From Scalesia atractyloides (taxonomy: Eukaryota > Streptophyta > Magnoliopsida > Asterales > Asteraceae), in contig CAMTDV010000022.1 of the NCBI GenBank assembly GCA_947069175.1, positions 39,103,027 to 39,167,026 on the forward strand: a stretch of 64,000 bases of DNA. The letters are read 5' to 3'. The notes beneath the pieces are model-generated. The model ran no database searches, was not told the DNA's origin, and saw only the letters and a program-made list of their open reading frames with translations. A program made the translations under genes and the position numbers. Shown piece after piece: positions 1-10,090 of the stretch (the stretch's first letter is position 1; each line of letters begins with the position of its first letter).

Positions 1-2366
1 ATTTAAACATGTTGATGTTTAAATCTAAACAAGATCATCAACTTATCATCCATGAAGATTACTACAATCTAAAAGTGATTTACTACACATGAGTAATTTT
101 TATAAAGAATAAACACTATGATTTAAGATGTAACCATCTTAAAAAGTGTAGTAAACCAAGGGAGTTTAAAATGGAAGACTTGTTTTAATGATGTAACAAA
201 AATGGTGGTTTAAAATGTTCATAAATGTGGAAATCTCATTATATTTTTAATAAGAAAATGATTACCAAAAGCCATGGATGATGATGTGCATAAGTTGTAA
301 ACAAAATAATATTGGAGCTTAGTTCTTGATTATGAGTTTAAACATGGTTCAAATACGTTTTAAAAATGTGGAAAACGCCATAGTTTAGGGAAGCTATGGT
401 GAAATTTTCTAAACATCTAATCGCCATTAAAGTATGATTAACGGGGTGATTAGCGGGACTAAACATGATTAGTGACATCAATCATCATTAAGAAAGTCCT
501 AATGACAAGGGTTAAACCTAAACACCCAAGTGTTTAACAAGTGCATATATATTTTTTACAAGTTAAAGTATAAGTGATACTTACATATATATATGAATAC
601 TTGTGAAAACAAAAGCATATGTATATGCATATTTTGTCACCAAGAATTATGTGTAAATACTTGTGTATTGTATGTGTATGTATTTAGAAGCTTAGGGTAT
701 CCACCATAAATTACCCAACTATACACAAAATACTACGAACACTTGAAAATATTACCAAGTGTAAGTGACAGAAACAAATACATTTTTACAATATATCGAA
801 ACGATAATTGGACAAACAAAGCAATGTGGACGGTGGGCGAACGTACACAAATACACCGTCGCGTCGTCGACCAACGAACAAATCACCGACACGAAGAATT
901 ATTACGACGACGGGCGATTTAGACTCGAAGAAGCATATATTAAATAACGACGACGACATGGGTTAGGCCCAACACACATAAAAACATGGGCTACGCCCAA
1001 TGACATAAATTACATGGGCTAGGCCCAAACACATAAATTACATGGGCTAGGCCCAATGATATAAAAGATAAGGGCTAGGCCCAATAACATAAATTACATG
1101 GGCTACGCCTAATGACCTAAAAGACATGGGCCAGGCCCAATGACATAAATTACTTGGGCTAGGCCTAATGACACGAAAACATGGGCCATGACCATTGACA
1201 TGAAAACATGGGCCAGGCCCAATGACATAAATGACATGGGCAAGGCCCAATGACACGCATGCAAGGCACGAGGACATGTGAAGGGCAAGGCCCAATTCAC
1301 ACACGATCTAATAAAAAACAATATATGTATACATTTATATATATACGAGAAATATATGCATAAAAATATCAATCGAACTACCAACACTATGATAACATTA
1401 AAAGTTGTTCTAAGGTAATAACGAAATACATAACAAGAATTCAAGATGAACAACTGGTACAAGGTCCAACGAGGCCTAGGTGTCTAATAAACTTAATACA
1501 CATGTACGTTACACACGCGTACGGTTACCGAACTAGGAATAGTACGACGTACGGAACGCGAAGCTGTGAGTTCATGTCCCTCCTTTCAAGTATTTCAAAC
1601 TTTCGTTTTAAAACTATCGAGGGGAAATACATGTCATAACACATAGTATGTTAGCTATGGGTTTAGTTGACAACACGATCAATTGTGCATAAGTAGGATG
1701 ATGATAATAGTAACCGTTAATCACATAGTGACCAAGGTGCAAAAGATGTAGATCTATTGAGTTTGAGACGCGCTCCACTCTTGGTAGGTATACCCTTCGG
1801 AGTGCTTTTGTGATCCCAATGATGTCAAAGTTGTCTCGGTTTGGTTACTTACTTATGGCACATACATGTCAGGGTGCTCGCGACACACTAATAGATCCTT
1901 AAAACTCCATGATTGCTAACAACATACCCAGATTTCATTACTGGATTTCGAGGATGACATTTTATACGAAAACATTAACTACATGAACTCGCCAACTTTT
2001 GTTGACTTTTAAAATTACCTGTATTTCAGGACGCCACGAGCTGGTGATACAATTCGGATTATGGGAAAATGTCAAGACGAGAGTGCCATCTTTTAGAAGG
2101 TTTGCCTCTTTTATCCCAACCGTATCGGTATAATGCATTTATGACGAACACAATATCTTATTTTGTAGTAATGTATTTTATTTATGTTTATGATGACAAG
2201 TTGAAAACAGTTAAAACTATGAATCACTTTTGGTTGGTTGTAATATTTGAATGCAACTTTATATCAGTATGGCATCGTTGTTGATTTATTACTTGTTTAC
2301 TTAATTAGACGCAATGATTACCTAATAGTCACACACTTGAGCTTCCGCTACGACCAGGGTGTGACT
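1..2366 (+). repeat. 5' LTR of element A (left end outside the window)
   Basis: This is the reverse-complement counterpart of the C LTR at 37592-40070 and of 62099-64000. Shared landmarks are the CCATAGTTT hairpin region (368-395), a GATTA-rich block (430-490), a CpG-dense block (820-955), the GGGCTAGGCCCA minisatellite (955-1297) and the terminal GCTTCCGCTACGACCAGGGTGTG segment. The end at 2366 precedes the primer-binding site by 3 nt; the expected terminal ACA reads ACT. The ORFs at 765-947 and 2069-2284 lie inside the LTR and are not genes. Confidence 0.85.
955..1297 (+). repeat. GGGCTAGGCCCA minisatellite in the A LTR
   Basis: About 12 copies of a 27-28-bp unit, consensus catGGGCTAGGCCCAatgacataaatta, start near 957, 985, 1013, 1040, 1070, 1098, 1126, 1153, 1181, 1208, 1236 and 1280. 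The core is an imperfect palindrome containing the plant site II-like TGGGCC/GGCCCA hexamer. Some copies carry variants such as GGGCCAGGCCCA or GGGCTACGCCCA. Confidence 0.9.
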
Positions 2367-2369
2367 GGT

Positions 2370-2382
2370 TGGTATGAGCTCC
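2370..2382 (+). promoter_or_regulatory. Degenerate primer-binding site of element A
   Basis: TGGTATGAGCTCC directly follows the LTR end. It corresponds to TGGTATCAGAGCACC in element C, the usual initiator-tRNA-Met-complementary site of plant LTR elements, with two bases missing. The loss would impair priming of reverse transcription. Confidence 0.7.
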
Positions 2383-2746
2383 GATTGTAGTGAACTGAGG
2401 AAAAACTTTTTATTAAAGTTGGTCTACAATCACTAGGGGCTCACACATGAAAACAAAGTTTATAACATAACATAAATGTTTTCGGAACTATGACAAAATG
2501 ACAAAAAGGTTTGCATTGTGTCATGATAACATCAGGATCTATAACACGAGCTCAACTATAAGTAACGAGCAAGGATCAATACATGATTAGTCTATAATGG
2601 ATAGACACGAAACATTAAGATTACACGTGAAAACAAAAGAAAACAAGTCTTGCATGAGAAGTGGTGATTGATATAAAATATATCATAAGTAATAATAAAA
2701 TACTAACATGTATATATATGCATTGTACGGATTGTTTGCTAGGACT
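2383..2746 (+). other. Untranslated leader of element A
   Basis: This non-coding stretch lies between the primer-binding site and the pre-gag ORF. It is homologous to 61700-62080 in reverse, including the segment ending GGGGCTCACACATG. No feature other than an AT-rich run around 2670-2720 was seen. Confidence 0.6.
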
Positions 2747-3869
2747 ATGTCTTCTTCGTCAAGCTACGAGGAGGATCCTATGGAGTACGTGTCCGATGAT
2801 GGATACGGCTCCGATGCTGAGGCCTAACCCCATGAGGATGTAGCCGACCATGAGGTCCCTGACGAGGAGGGACTTGACGACTTTCAGCCGTTTGCTCTTA
2901 TTGATCCTATTGAGGATGATGCCCCACAGGGAGATGACGTGTTAGCCATTCCGCAGCCTCCACATGACGTTATTGTTTATGGTCATCCGGAGGGCGAGCA
3001 CGTGATAGTACACTTGGCCGTACCTCTTCCCATGGTTCCTCCAGTCATCGATCTGGATGATGATGATGATGATGACATCCCGGTGTTTCATGTCGACCAT
3101 ATGGAGGATGAGCTTGGAGACGGCGAGGACTTCGATGACATAGCTATACTTGAGATACCATCCGCTGCCATTTCAGTTGTCGACATCTCATCATCCTCAA
3201 CTGCCACCCAGAGTCAGCATATGGTGGACGATGCCTCTTCCGCCGCCCCAGATTCACCCGTACCGATGCACTCACCCCCTGCAGCCTCACCTGCTCGTGT
3301 TAGCTCATTTCCTGCTAGTACCCCTACCCATGGACCATTCCATATACTCGATCTGCTCCTTATTCTGGACCCACACGACACTATTCACTGAGCGGTACCC
3401 CACGTGCCCCTGAGCAGCTACCCCCATTTTTCTATAGGAGGCCACTTATCATCCCGTATACGACCCATTTGCAGCTGGACCCTCTCACATGACAGGACCT
3501 TTGTTCTCAGCTGGACCACCCCCCATGTATGCCACATGCCCCATACCACCTACTGTGGGTATGTCTACCCCGATACCCCCACCGGGCATGAGCCCTTCTG
3601 ACCCCTACCATCCCTCACACTTCCCTCCGATTCCTGTGGAGGAGAGGGTGACTTCGCATGACCTTCAGCTCTCCTTGATCTTTCGAAGGATCTGGGAGCT
3701 AGAGACCCAACATACTGCTCATGCCACTGCTAGAGCCACACCCCCATTACCATCATCACCACTACCACCCCCACCAACATACCCACCACCACCACTACCA
3801 TTATCACCACCACTGACCCCACCCTTCTACTGTCCATTTCACCAGTCGTCTTGCCCATCTGAGGCGTGA
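2747..3869 (+). pseudogene. Pre-gag proline-rich ORF of element A (broken)
   Basis: The ATG at 2747 starts MSSSSSYEEDPMEYVSDDGY, matching the ORF start of element C at 61695 almost residue for residue. The reading is acidic at the N-terminus, has an Asp run near 3055-3080, a Ser/Thr/Pro-rich centre, and a run of prolines near 3740-3830. It is broken by TAA at 2825 and by a frameshift near 3335, after which the frame resumes from 3489 to 3869. There is no match to gag, protease or pol domains. Function is unknown. Because it is separate from the recognisable gag beginning at 4579, and is kept in element C, I regard it as an additional ORF of this family. An alternative is that it is an N-terminal gag exon. 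Confidence 0.65.
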
Positions 3870-4578
3870 GTGTAGGAGTTAGAGCAGTTTCAAACTGATG
3901 CCACTAGGCGTATTTCTGGCCTAGAGGTGGAGGTGGCTACCATCGCGGTTTGCTCCACCATCACCATCCCCACCACCCCCTCCACCAAAGTAGTATGTTT
4001 GTGATTATCTTTTGGGGATCAGACTTACTTTTGATGACCAGCTCATGAAGACTCAGCTTTGAAGATCCTGACTTTGGGAAGACAACTTGAAGACATGAAG
4101 AAGCAATCTAGACAGAAATCTTACTTTTGTAATGTAAAACTTGTACTGACTAGGGTTATGTATCCCTAAGTCCTTTTGATCTTCATGAACAAAATGTTAG
4201 AAGTTGTCATTGTATAAAGGTATACTTTCTTTATTTTCACATTGTACCTCTTTTATGTTATGGTTGATAGTGTCATGAGGTGGTGATATTACGGTTGATG
4301 TATTGTGTCCTGGTGATACTGTGCTTGATATCCTTTGATGTGGCGACTATCTATGTGATGAGTTATGTGTTTATGGTGATGATGGGTGTACGTATAACAT
4401 ATACATATATTTTCCTACTTATTATAGACCGGATGTGCTTATACATATATCTTTGAAACAAAATAATAATAATAATAATAAAAATAATAATAATAATAAT
4501 AAATAGTAAATAAATAAATATAAGAAATATAATTGAGTATTTCGGCTAATTGTGAGCGACATTTTCTACTAGAGGACG
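3870..4578 (+). other. Spacer between pre-gag ORF and gag of element A
   Basis: The first part (to about 3990) continues the proline-rich reading with stops and resembles the C-terminal coiled region of the C copy. The rest is non-coding and matches C at 59870-60440. It holds an AAT microsatellite at 4466-4502. Confidence 0.55.
4466..4502 (+). repeat. (AAT)n microsatellite
   Basis: About twelve AAT/AAA units lie just upstream of the gag ATG. The reverse-complement equivalent occurs at the same place in element C (59930-59965), so the run predates the split of the two copies. Confidence 0.85.
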
Positions 4579-5710
4579 ATGATGCCCTGCCGAAGGAGTT
4601 CCAACAATAACGCACTACCGACAACACAGGAGGAGTTAGATGAACGCATTTCTCAGGCAATTACGCAGTATGAAGCTAAGCGCTCCAAACATAGCGGTGG
4701 AATCAGAGGTTCAATCGGAGGCAATCCTCCAACTAACTAGTAATACACGGTTATTCATAAAACCGCACGATACCCTCATTTATTCTATTCGTGCTGTTTT
4801 GGTTACTCATAATTAAATGGTGTATCCAAGATTTCAGGTTGCACTTACAAGCAGTTTCTAGACTGCAAACCTCTGAATTATGACGGTACCCGGAGGTGTT
4901 ATAGCCTTCGTACGTTGGACTTAGAAGACTGTCTCGGTCATTCAGATGAGCAAGTGTCCTGTTGAACGAAGAGTCACTTCTGTTACTGGACTTTTCATGG
5001 ATGGAGCTTTATCTTGGTGGAACCTCCAAGTCCAAACTAGGGGCGACGATGCTGCATACGCCCTAACCTGGGAGGAACTTAAAGAAATGATGAGAAAGAA
5101 GTATTGCTTGAGATCAGAAATTCAGAAGATGGAGACGGGGTTCTGGAATTTAAAGATGAGTGGTTCAGATATTGCTGGGTACACGCAGCGATTTCATGAC
5201 TTGTCTCGAGTGGTGGCTTACTTAGTGGAGCCCTGAAATTCTGAGCCTGGTTACCTCTTCGAAACCCACTGAAATTGGAGAAGCAATTGATCTAGGTGTC
5301 AGCCTTACTGAGGAGGCTGTACGTTAGGGGAGGTTACCTAAGTGTGGTGTGAACAAGAAGGAAACTACTGAGGAGACTACGGATAAAAGAAAATTCTCCC
5401 ATTTCAAGAAAGGATCTCGAGGTAATAATACCAGTAACAAGAAGCAAGCCATGAGAGAAGTCAAAGAAACGAAGGCATATGTTACCACTACCACAAACGC
5501 TGCTGCTAAGACATCTTATACTGGGGGAACACTGAAATGCCCCAAATGCCCTTTCCACCACCACGGAGAATGTTGAGGCCCCAAGTGCGGCAAATGTGGT
5601 AGGTTTGGACATCGCACCGATGCATGTCGGGGAACAAATGCTAGAGATCAAGGTTGTTTTATGTGTGGAGACAAAGGGCATTTCAAGAAAGATTGCCCCA
5701 AAGAAAACCA
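4579..5710 (+). pseudogene. gag: gag of element A (capsid and zinc knuckles, broken)
   Basis: The ATGATG at 4579 opens a 53-codon segment with an amphipathic stretch (ELDERISQAITQYEAK) and stops at TAG 4738. After about 95 bp of non-coding sequence that looks like an intron, coding resumes with CTYKQFLDCKP (from 4835), the capsid-type Retrotrans_gag core (4946-5236, including SWWNLQV and ELKEMMRKKYC), and a basic linker (5349-5537). Nucleocapsid motifs follow: CGKCGRFGHRTDAC and CFMCGDKGHFKKDC, both perfect CX2CX4HX4C. Stops at 4738, 5234 and 5574 and a frameshift near 4900 inactivate it. Gag would package the element RNA into cytoplasmic particles. Confidence 0.8.
4741..4834 (+). other. Candidate intron-like gap inside gag of element A
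   Basis: The gap runs from a GTAATA donor-like site near 4740 to TTTCAG before the CTYKQF segment. The same gap with GTAATG and TTTCAG occurs in C at about 59605-59705. In C, removal would restore a phase-1 junction between GNPPTS and the capsid core. It may instead be an old insertion. Confidence 0.35.
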
Positions 5711-6312
5711 AGCTCGGGGAAGAGCGTTCGTGATTGGAGCTAAGGATGCTCGCAAGGACCCGAATGTGGTCACCGGTACTATCAATGATCACTTCACATC
5801 TATTCTCTTTGATATCGGGGCAAATTTTGGTTTTATTTCTGAAGAATTTAGAGATTTACTTGGGGTAGATTCGAGTAAATTAGATGTTCCATACTCGATT
5901 GAGATAGCTAACGGGATATTGGTAGAGTCGGGGGAAATTACAAAGAAATGTACCTTAGAATTGGGTGAACGAAAGTTCGATATAGATTTATTACCAATTC
6001 AACTGGGTAGTTTGATGTCGTTAATGGTATGGATTGGCTATCCGATAATCACGCCGAAGTCATATGTCACAAGAAAATCATTCGCATCCCCTACCTGACG
6101 GAGAACATTTGATGATTCACGGTGAGAAGCATGACACGCCATTACGAATCATAAACTGCATGAAAGCTCAAAAATATTTGTGGAAAGGATGCATCGCCTT
6201 TCTTGCCCATGTGGTGGAAAAAAAGGTCGAGGCACGCAAGGTGGAGGACATACCAGTTGTAAAAGAATACCCCGAGGTCTTTCCGGAAGACTTGCCAGGA
6301 CTACCTCCATAA
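5711..6312 (+). pseudogene. Protease domain and linker of element A (active site mutated)
   Basis: A retropepsin-like domain follows the second zinc knuckle. The catalytic D-T/S-G-A motif reads FDIGANFGF (about 5808-5835), so the T/S is replaced by I. Downstream are the LELGERKFDIDLLPIQLGS and WIGYP segments that pair with FDVIIGMDWLS in other copies, with a frameshift near 6020. The protease-RT linker KEYPEVFPEDLPGLPP ends at TAA 6310. The domain normally cleaves the Gag-Pol polyprotein; here it is inactive. Confidence 0.8.
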
Positions 6313-6494
6313 CGATAAGTTGAATTTCGTATTGATTTAGTGCCAGGAGCTGCACCTGTTGCGAAGGCCCCGTATCGACTAGCGCCCTCAGAGATGTAGG
6401 AATTATCTACTCAGTTGCAAGAGTTGCTTGATAAAGGGTTCATAAGACCAAGTTTCTGGCCTTGGGGAGCTCCGGTGCTGTTTATGAAAAAGAA
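6313..6494 (+). pseudogene. Reverse transcriptase N-terminus of element A (truncated)
   Basis: It reads EFRIDLVPGAAPVAKAPYRLAPSE, with stops near 6319 and 6397, then GFIRPSFWPWGAPVLFMKKK. It ends where the deletion begins, before the first catalytic motif. The same region is complete in element F (from 14400). Confidence 0.8.
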
Positions 6495-6513
6495 GGGTTC
6501 ATAAGACCAAGTT
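6434..6513 (+). other. Deletion junction with templated 21-bp filler
   Basis: A 21-bp stretch at 6434-6454 is repeated exactly at 6493-6513, right where RT sequence ends and LTR sequence begins. The filler ends AGTT, which is also the first tetranucleotide of the retained LTR part (equivalent to 1569 in the 5' LTR). This is the signature of error-prone end joining with template slippage. Confidence 0.75.
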
Positions 6514-7320
6514 CATGTCCCTCCTTTCAATTATTTCAAAGTTTTGTATTAAAACTATCGAGGGAAATACATGTCATAAAACGTAGTATGTTAGCTATGG
6601 GTTTAGTTGTTAAGACTATCAATTGTGCGTAAGTAGGACGATGACAATAGTAACCATTAATCACGTAGTGACTAAGGTGCAAAAGATGTAAATTTATTGA
6701 GTTTGAGACGCGCTCCACTCCAGGTTGGTATACCCTTCGGAGTGCTTTTGTGATCTCAATGATGTCAAAGTTGTCTCGGTTTTCTTACTTACTTATGGCA
6801 CATATATGTTAGTGTACTCGCGACACACTGATAGATCCTTAAAACTCCATGATTGCTAATAACATACTTAGATTTCATTACTGTATTTCAAGGATGACAT
6901 TTTGTACCAAAACATTAACTACATGAACCAGCCAACTTTTGTTGACTTTTAAAATTACATGTAGTTCAGGACGCAAGGCATGAGCTGGTGATACAATTCG
7001 GGTTTTGGGAAAATGTCTAGACAACGAGTGCCATCTTTTGGAGGGTTTGCCTCTTATATCCCAACTTAGTATGGGTATATAGGGGTCAAAGTCTATATTT
7101 ATGATGAAAACAATATCTAATTTTGTAGTAATGTATTTTAAATTATGTTTATGATGACAAGTTGAAAACAGTTAAAACTATGAAATCACTTTTGGTTGGT
7201 TGTAATATTGGAATGCGACTTTACATCAGTATGGCATCGTTGTTGATTTATTACTTGTTTACTTAATTGGATGCAACAATTATCTAATAGTCACACACTT
7301 GCGTTTCCGCTACGACCATA
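6510..7320 (+). repeat. Truncated 3' LTR of element A
   Basis: It matches 1569-2360 of the 5' LTR of the same element, including the CGCTCCACTC block and the end GTTTCCGCTACGACCA. The first roughly 3.4 kb are deleted. The last few bases (GGGTGTGACA) are replaced by TATGACA, which either ends this LTR or starts the next fragment. Confidence 0.8.
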
Positions 7321-8235
7321 TGACAATTAAAATCTTTGTCGGTTCAACAATTAGTCGCTTTCGGGTCAAGTAGTGAATCATGCCATAACATATATTGGTT
7401 TCCATTAAGACGCGAAACAAATCAAACTATGCCCTAAAAGTGTTAGGCGCACTATTGGTGGTAGCACTATTTATGTCAGCAAAACTGCTAAAACAAAATA
7501 AAACAATGAATAACAGCAAGCTAATGCCATAAATGATTCCATATATACATGAAACACTAATGTGGGAACACATCTTGCAATAATACATAACTTTCCGGTA
7601 CAACGCCTAAATTACAAAATTGTCCGTTTCGACTAAAAAGGTGACAATTTCAATTCATCCGCAACATTAATTCGTTATTTTCCGGATTCCAGAATTGTAA
7701 CAGAACAATGATAAACACCCTAAAACAATATGAGAATATCAGAAACACATAAAAGACATCGTTTCCGGTCGTACGACAAGCAGTGCACAACCTGACCTGA
7801 AAGCGAACGATTGTCGAACCAACAAAGCATTCAATGGCCGATAGCCTCATACATTAATCTAGAGAGCTAGTTAAGCTTCATTTGGAATCCGAAATCCCTT
7901 CAACTATCTTGAGGTCACGGAAACACAACTCCCGGAAATGTTCGACGGCAAAATACATAAGTGCCGTATTGAGCGAATAATTAAGCAGAAAGCGTTTCGG
8001 CCATCCAATCTCAACATATACTCGACTAGTGAACTAGTTAATCATATTTCTATGTCGGAAGTGCCCTAAATAAACGCCATGACACTTATGGTGGTCGAAA
8101 GCTAAAGCTTTCGGTACGGGATAGACACAAGTCCATGGTCACCTCGTTGGATACACTAACCATGCCTACACTAACCGTTACGAATAATTGAGCTTGTTGT
8201 GTCCCGCCATGGTTACCCCGTAGGATAAAGCAATC
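7321..8235 (+). repeat. Gypsy LTR fragment (U3 side, + orientation)
   Basis: This is reverse-complement related to the U3 end of the C LTR (about 40890-41660). Examples are the ACATATATTGGTTTCC block at 7387 and the CATTTCGGCCATC-like block near 8000. It starts with TGACA at 7321 directly after the A 3' LTR. After about 8115 the similarity fades; 8120-8235 holds two related CCATGGT-ACC-CGT segments of unknown origin. Confidence 0.6.
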
Positions 8236-9289
8236 GAGAGGTACCACATAAGTAAACAACTATATAAATTTAAAAGCATGCACGATTTTCATCCATTCAC
8301 CATATATAAACCTCACAAGGTACAAGTTGTTTGGAAATAAAAGGCTTCATAAGTAATTTAAAGTTTACAACAAACTTGTTACAAAAATAACTTTTAATTA
8401 TTAAGGCTTTGCATCCTATATTCCACTCGAAAACATAATATATAGATCAAACCCTTCAAAATACGGATGACATCAACTACTTGTTAACCTTGAAAGTTTT
8501 GTAACGACTGCACCAAGATCCACTTCAATTTCCTGAAATACATGTAAGTTTGAAAACATCAACAAAAGTTGGCGAGTTCATGCGTTTTGTGTGCGCACCA
8601 ATTGAATCTTAAAAACATTTTAGAATTCGTATATGAAATTATGTGGTATGTAAAGCGTCAATGAACTTGATGATCATTAATGTTTTGCAAAAGACATTAA
8701 TATGTGTGCCGACATAGGAAGTACTCAACCCTAGACTATTTCTTCCAGTCCACTCGGCTGAGACAACAAAAGCACTACATGGGGCCATACAAGGACCCAT
8801 GAGTGAGGCTCGCTACACCCGATAGATCTACCACTCTTGTTCCTGGGTCTGATAAAAGAATAATGGCACTTAAGAGAGACCCTATTCGCACATGATCTAA
8901 TATTCCATTCATAGCTAAACCATACCATCGAAAACATGTATTCCCCCCAAGCGTTATAAACCGAAAACATTTAAGAGAAAAGGGGGACATGAACTCACCG
9001 ATTAGCGTCCGTGAATATATGCTAGCAATTCGGCTATCCCAAAGAGCGTATCAACCTACAAGTGCTCTAACTCACTAGACACTTGAGTTATTGTTAATAC
9101 GTACACGTTGTTCATCTTGAACGTCATTGTATAAGTTAAGTATTTGGGTCCCTTAAGTATTTTAAATATGTTGGCATTTGTTTCGCATTTTTGTTTTAAT
9201 ATATATACACTTCCTTTATACATATTTCGTATCCATCCATTGTACGAACTGGCCTTCGCCTTCGTGAGCCTTCGTGCCTCGCACGAGTA

Positions 9290-9425
9290 TAAGTGGGCCT
9301 AGCCCATAAGAGTCTTTGTGTCTCGAACAAGTGAGAATGGGCCTAACCCATTTGAGTCTCCGTGATCCACACGGTATGAGTGGGCCTAGCCCATGAGAGT
9401 CTCCGTGCCTCGCACGGCTTACGTT
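9290..9425. repeat. GGGCCTAGCCCA cluster 1 in the B LTR
   Basis: Three units of about 40-50 bp carry GTGGGCCTAGCCCAT or GGGCCTAACCCA followed by GAGTCTCCGTG and CGCACG-like tails. The core matches the A-LTR minisatellite in reverse complement, but the spacer is different and longer. Confidence 0.75.
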
Positions 9426-9849
9426 CGTTATGTGTTTCACTTATATGTTCTCCGAATATATATACTTTAAGTTTAGTGAACCTCGTTCATTCGTAACGAC
9501 ATGTTCGGCTTAAGTATGAGCATTTATTCTTCATGTTGTATGGCTTTTTTTTATTACGAGTGTTAAAATACTTATTTTTAACATCGTAAATACGTTGATG
9601 CATTTGTACGATATTCTTTACATGAGTATACCTTAACAATTGTATAAGAGCACATCGTTATGTACTTACGTATTTTTATACCGTATTTATACATGTATTA
9701 TATAGTATTTATACGTATTTTATACTGTATTTATATTATTAGTTTACCGTATTATTTGGTATTTATACGCATTTTATACGTATTTGTATACTATATTATT
9801 TGGTATTTATACGTATTTGTATACCGTATTATTTGGTATTTATACGTAT

Positions 9850-10031
9850 ATGGGACTAACCCAAATGAATTGTGTATGGATGGGCCTAGCCCAATAAATT
9901 ATGTAAGTGGGCTTAGCCCCATGTATTATATGATGTTGGGCTTAGCCCATTTGACATGTTAATGGGCATAACCCAATGTTATATTTTAAAATGGTCCTTA
10001 GCCCATTTATATATTAGTAGGCCTAGCCCAA

Positions 10032-10077
<46 letters not shown>

Positions 10078-10090
10078 TGGGCTTTTACTA
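9850..10090. repeat. GGGCCTAGCCCA cluster 2 in the B LTR
   Basis: About seven units (GGACTAACCCA, GGGCCTAGCCCA, GGGCTTAGCCCC, GGGCTTAGCCCA, GGGCATAACCCA, TAGGCCTAGCCCA and others) occur every 25-35 bp. The cluster is interrupted by the AT microsatellite. It is preceded by a (TATTTATACG)-rich stretch at 9660-9850. Confidence 0.75.
10035..10074. repeat. (AT)20 microsatellite
   Basis: A perfect 40-bp AT run lies inside the GGGCCTAGCCCA cluster of the B LTR. Confidence 0.95.

Larger units (their letters stand above)
1..7320 (+). mobile_element. Element A: degenerate Ty3/gypsy (Tekay/Del-like) retrotransposon
   Basis: The order is partial 5' LTR (1-2366), primer-binding site, pre-gag ORF, gag with zinc knuckles, protease, start of reverse transcriptase, then a truncated 3' LTR (about 6510-7320). 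The lineage call rests on the similarity of its gag core and zinc-knuckle/protease region to chromovirus polyproteins and on homologous copies B, F and C in this window. RNase H, integrase and about the first 3.4 kb of the 3' LTR are gone through one internal deletion. The 5' LTR continues left of the window, since the family LTR is 4.16-4.19 kb elsewhere here. Several stops and frameshifts make it non-autonomous and dead. Confidence 0.85.

Noticed and set aside
765..947. 60-codon ORF MTETNTFLQ...
   Set aside because: Lies in the A LTR; homologous places in C have no matching frame. Part of the CpG-dense block.
955..1297. Regular short repeats as a possible CRISPR array
   Set aside because: Plant retrotransposon context, spacers are near identical, no cas genes; a minisatellite.
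8100..8235. Two CCATGGT-ACC-CGT segments as a possible MITE
   Set aside because: No terminal inverted repeats or target duplication found; too short and diverged to call.
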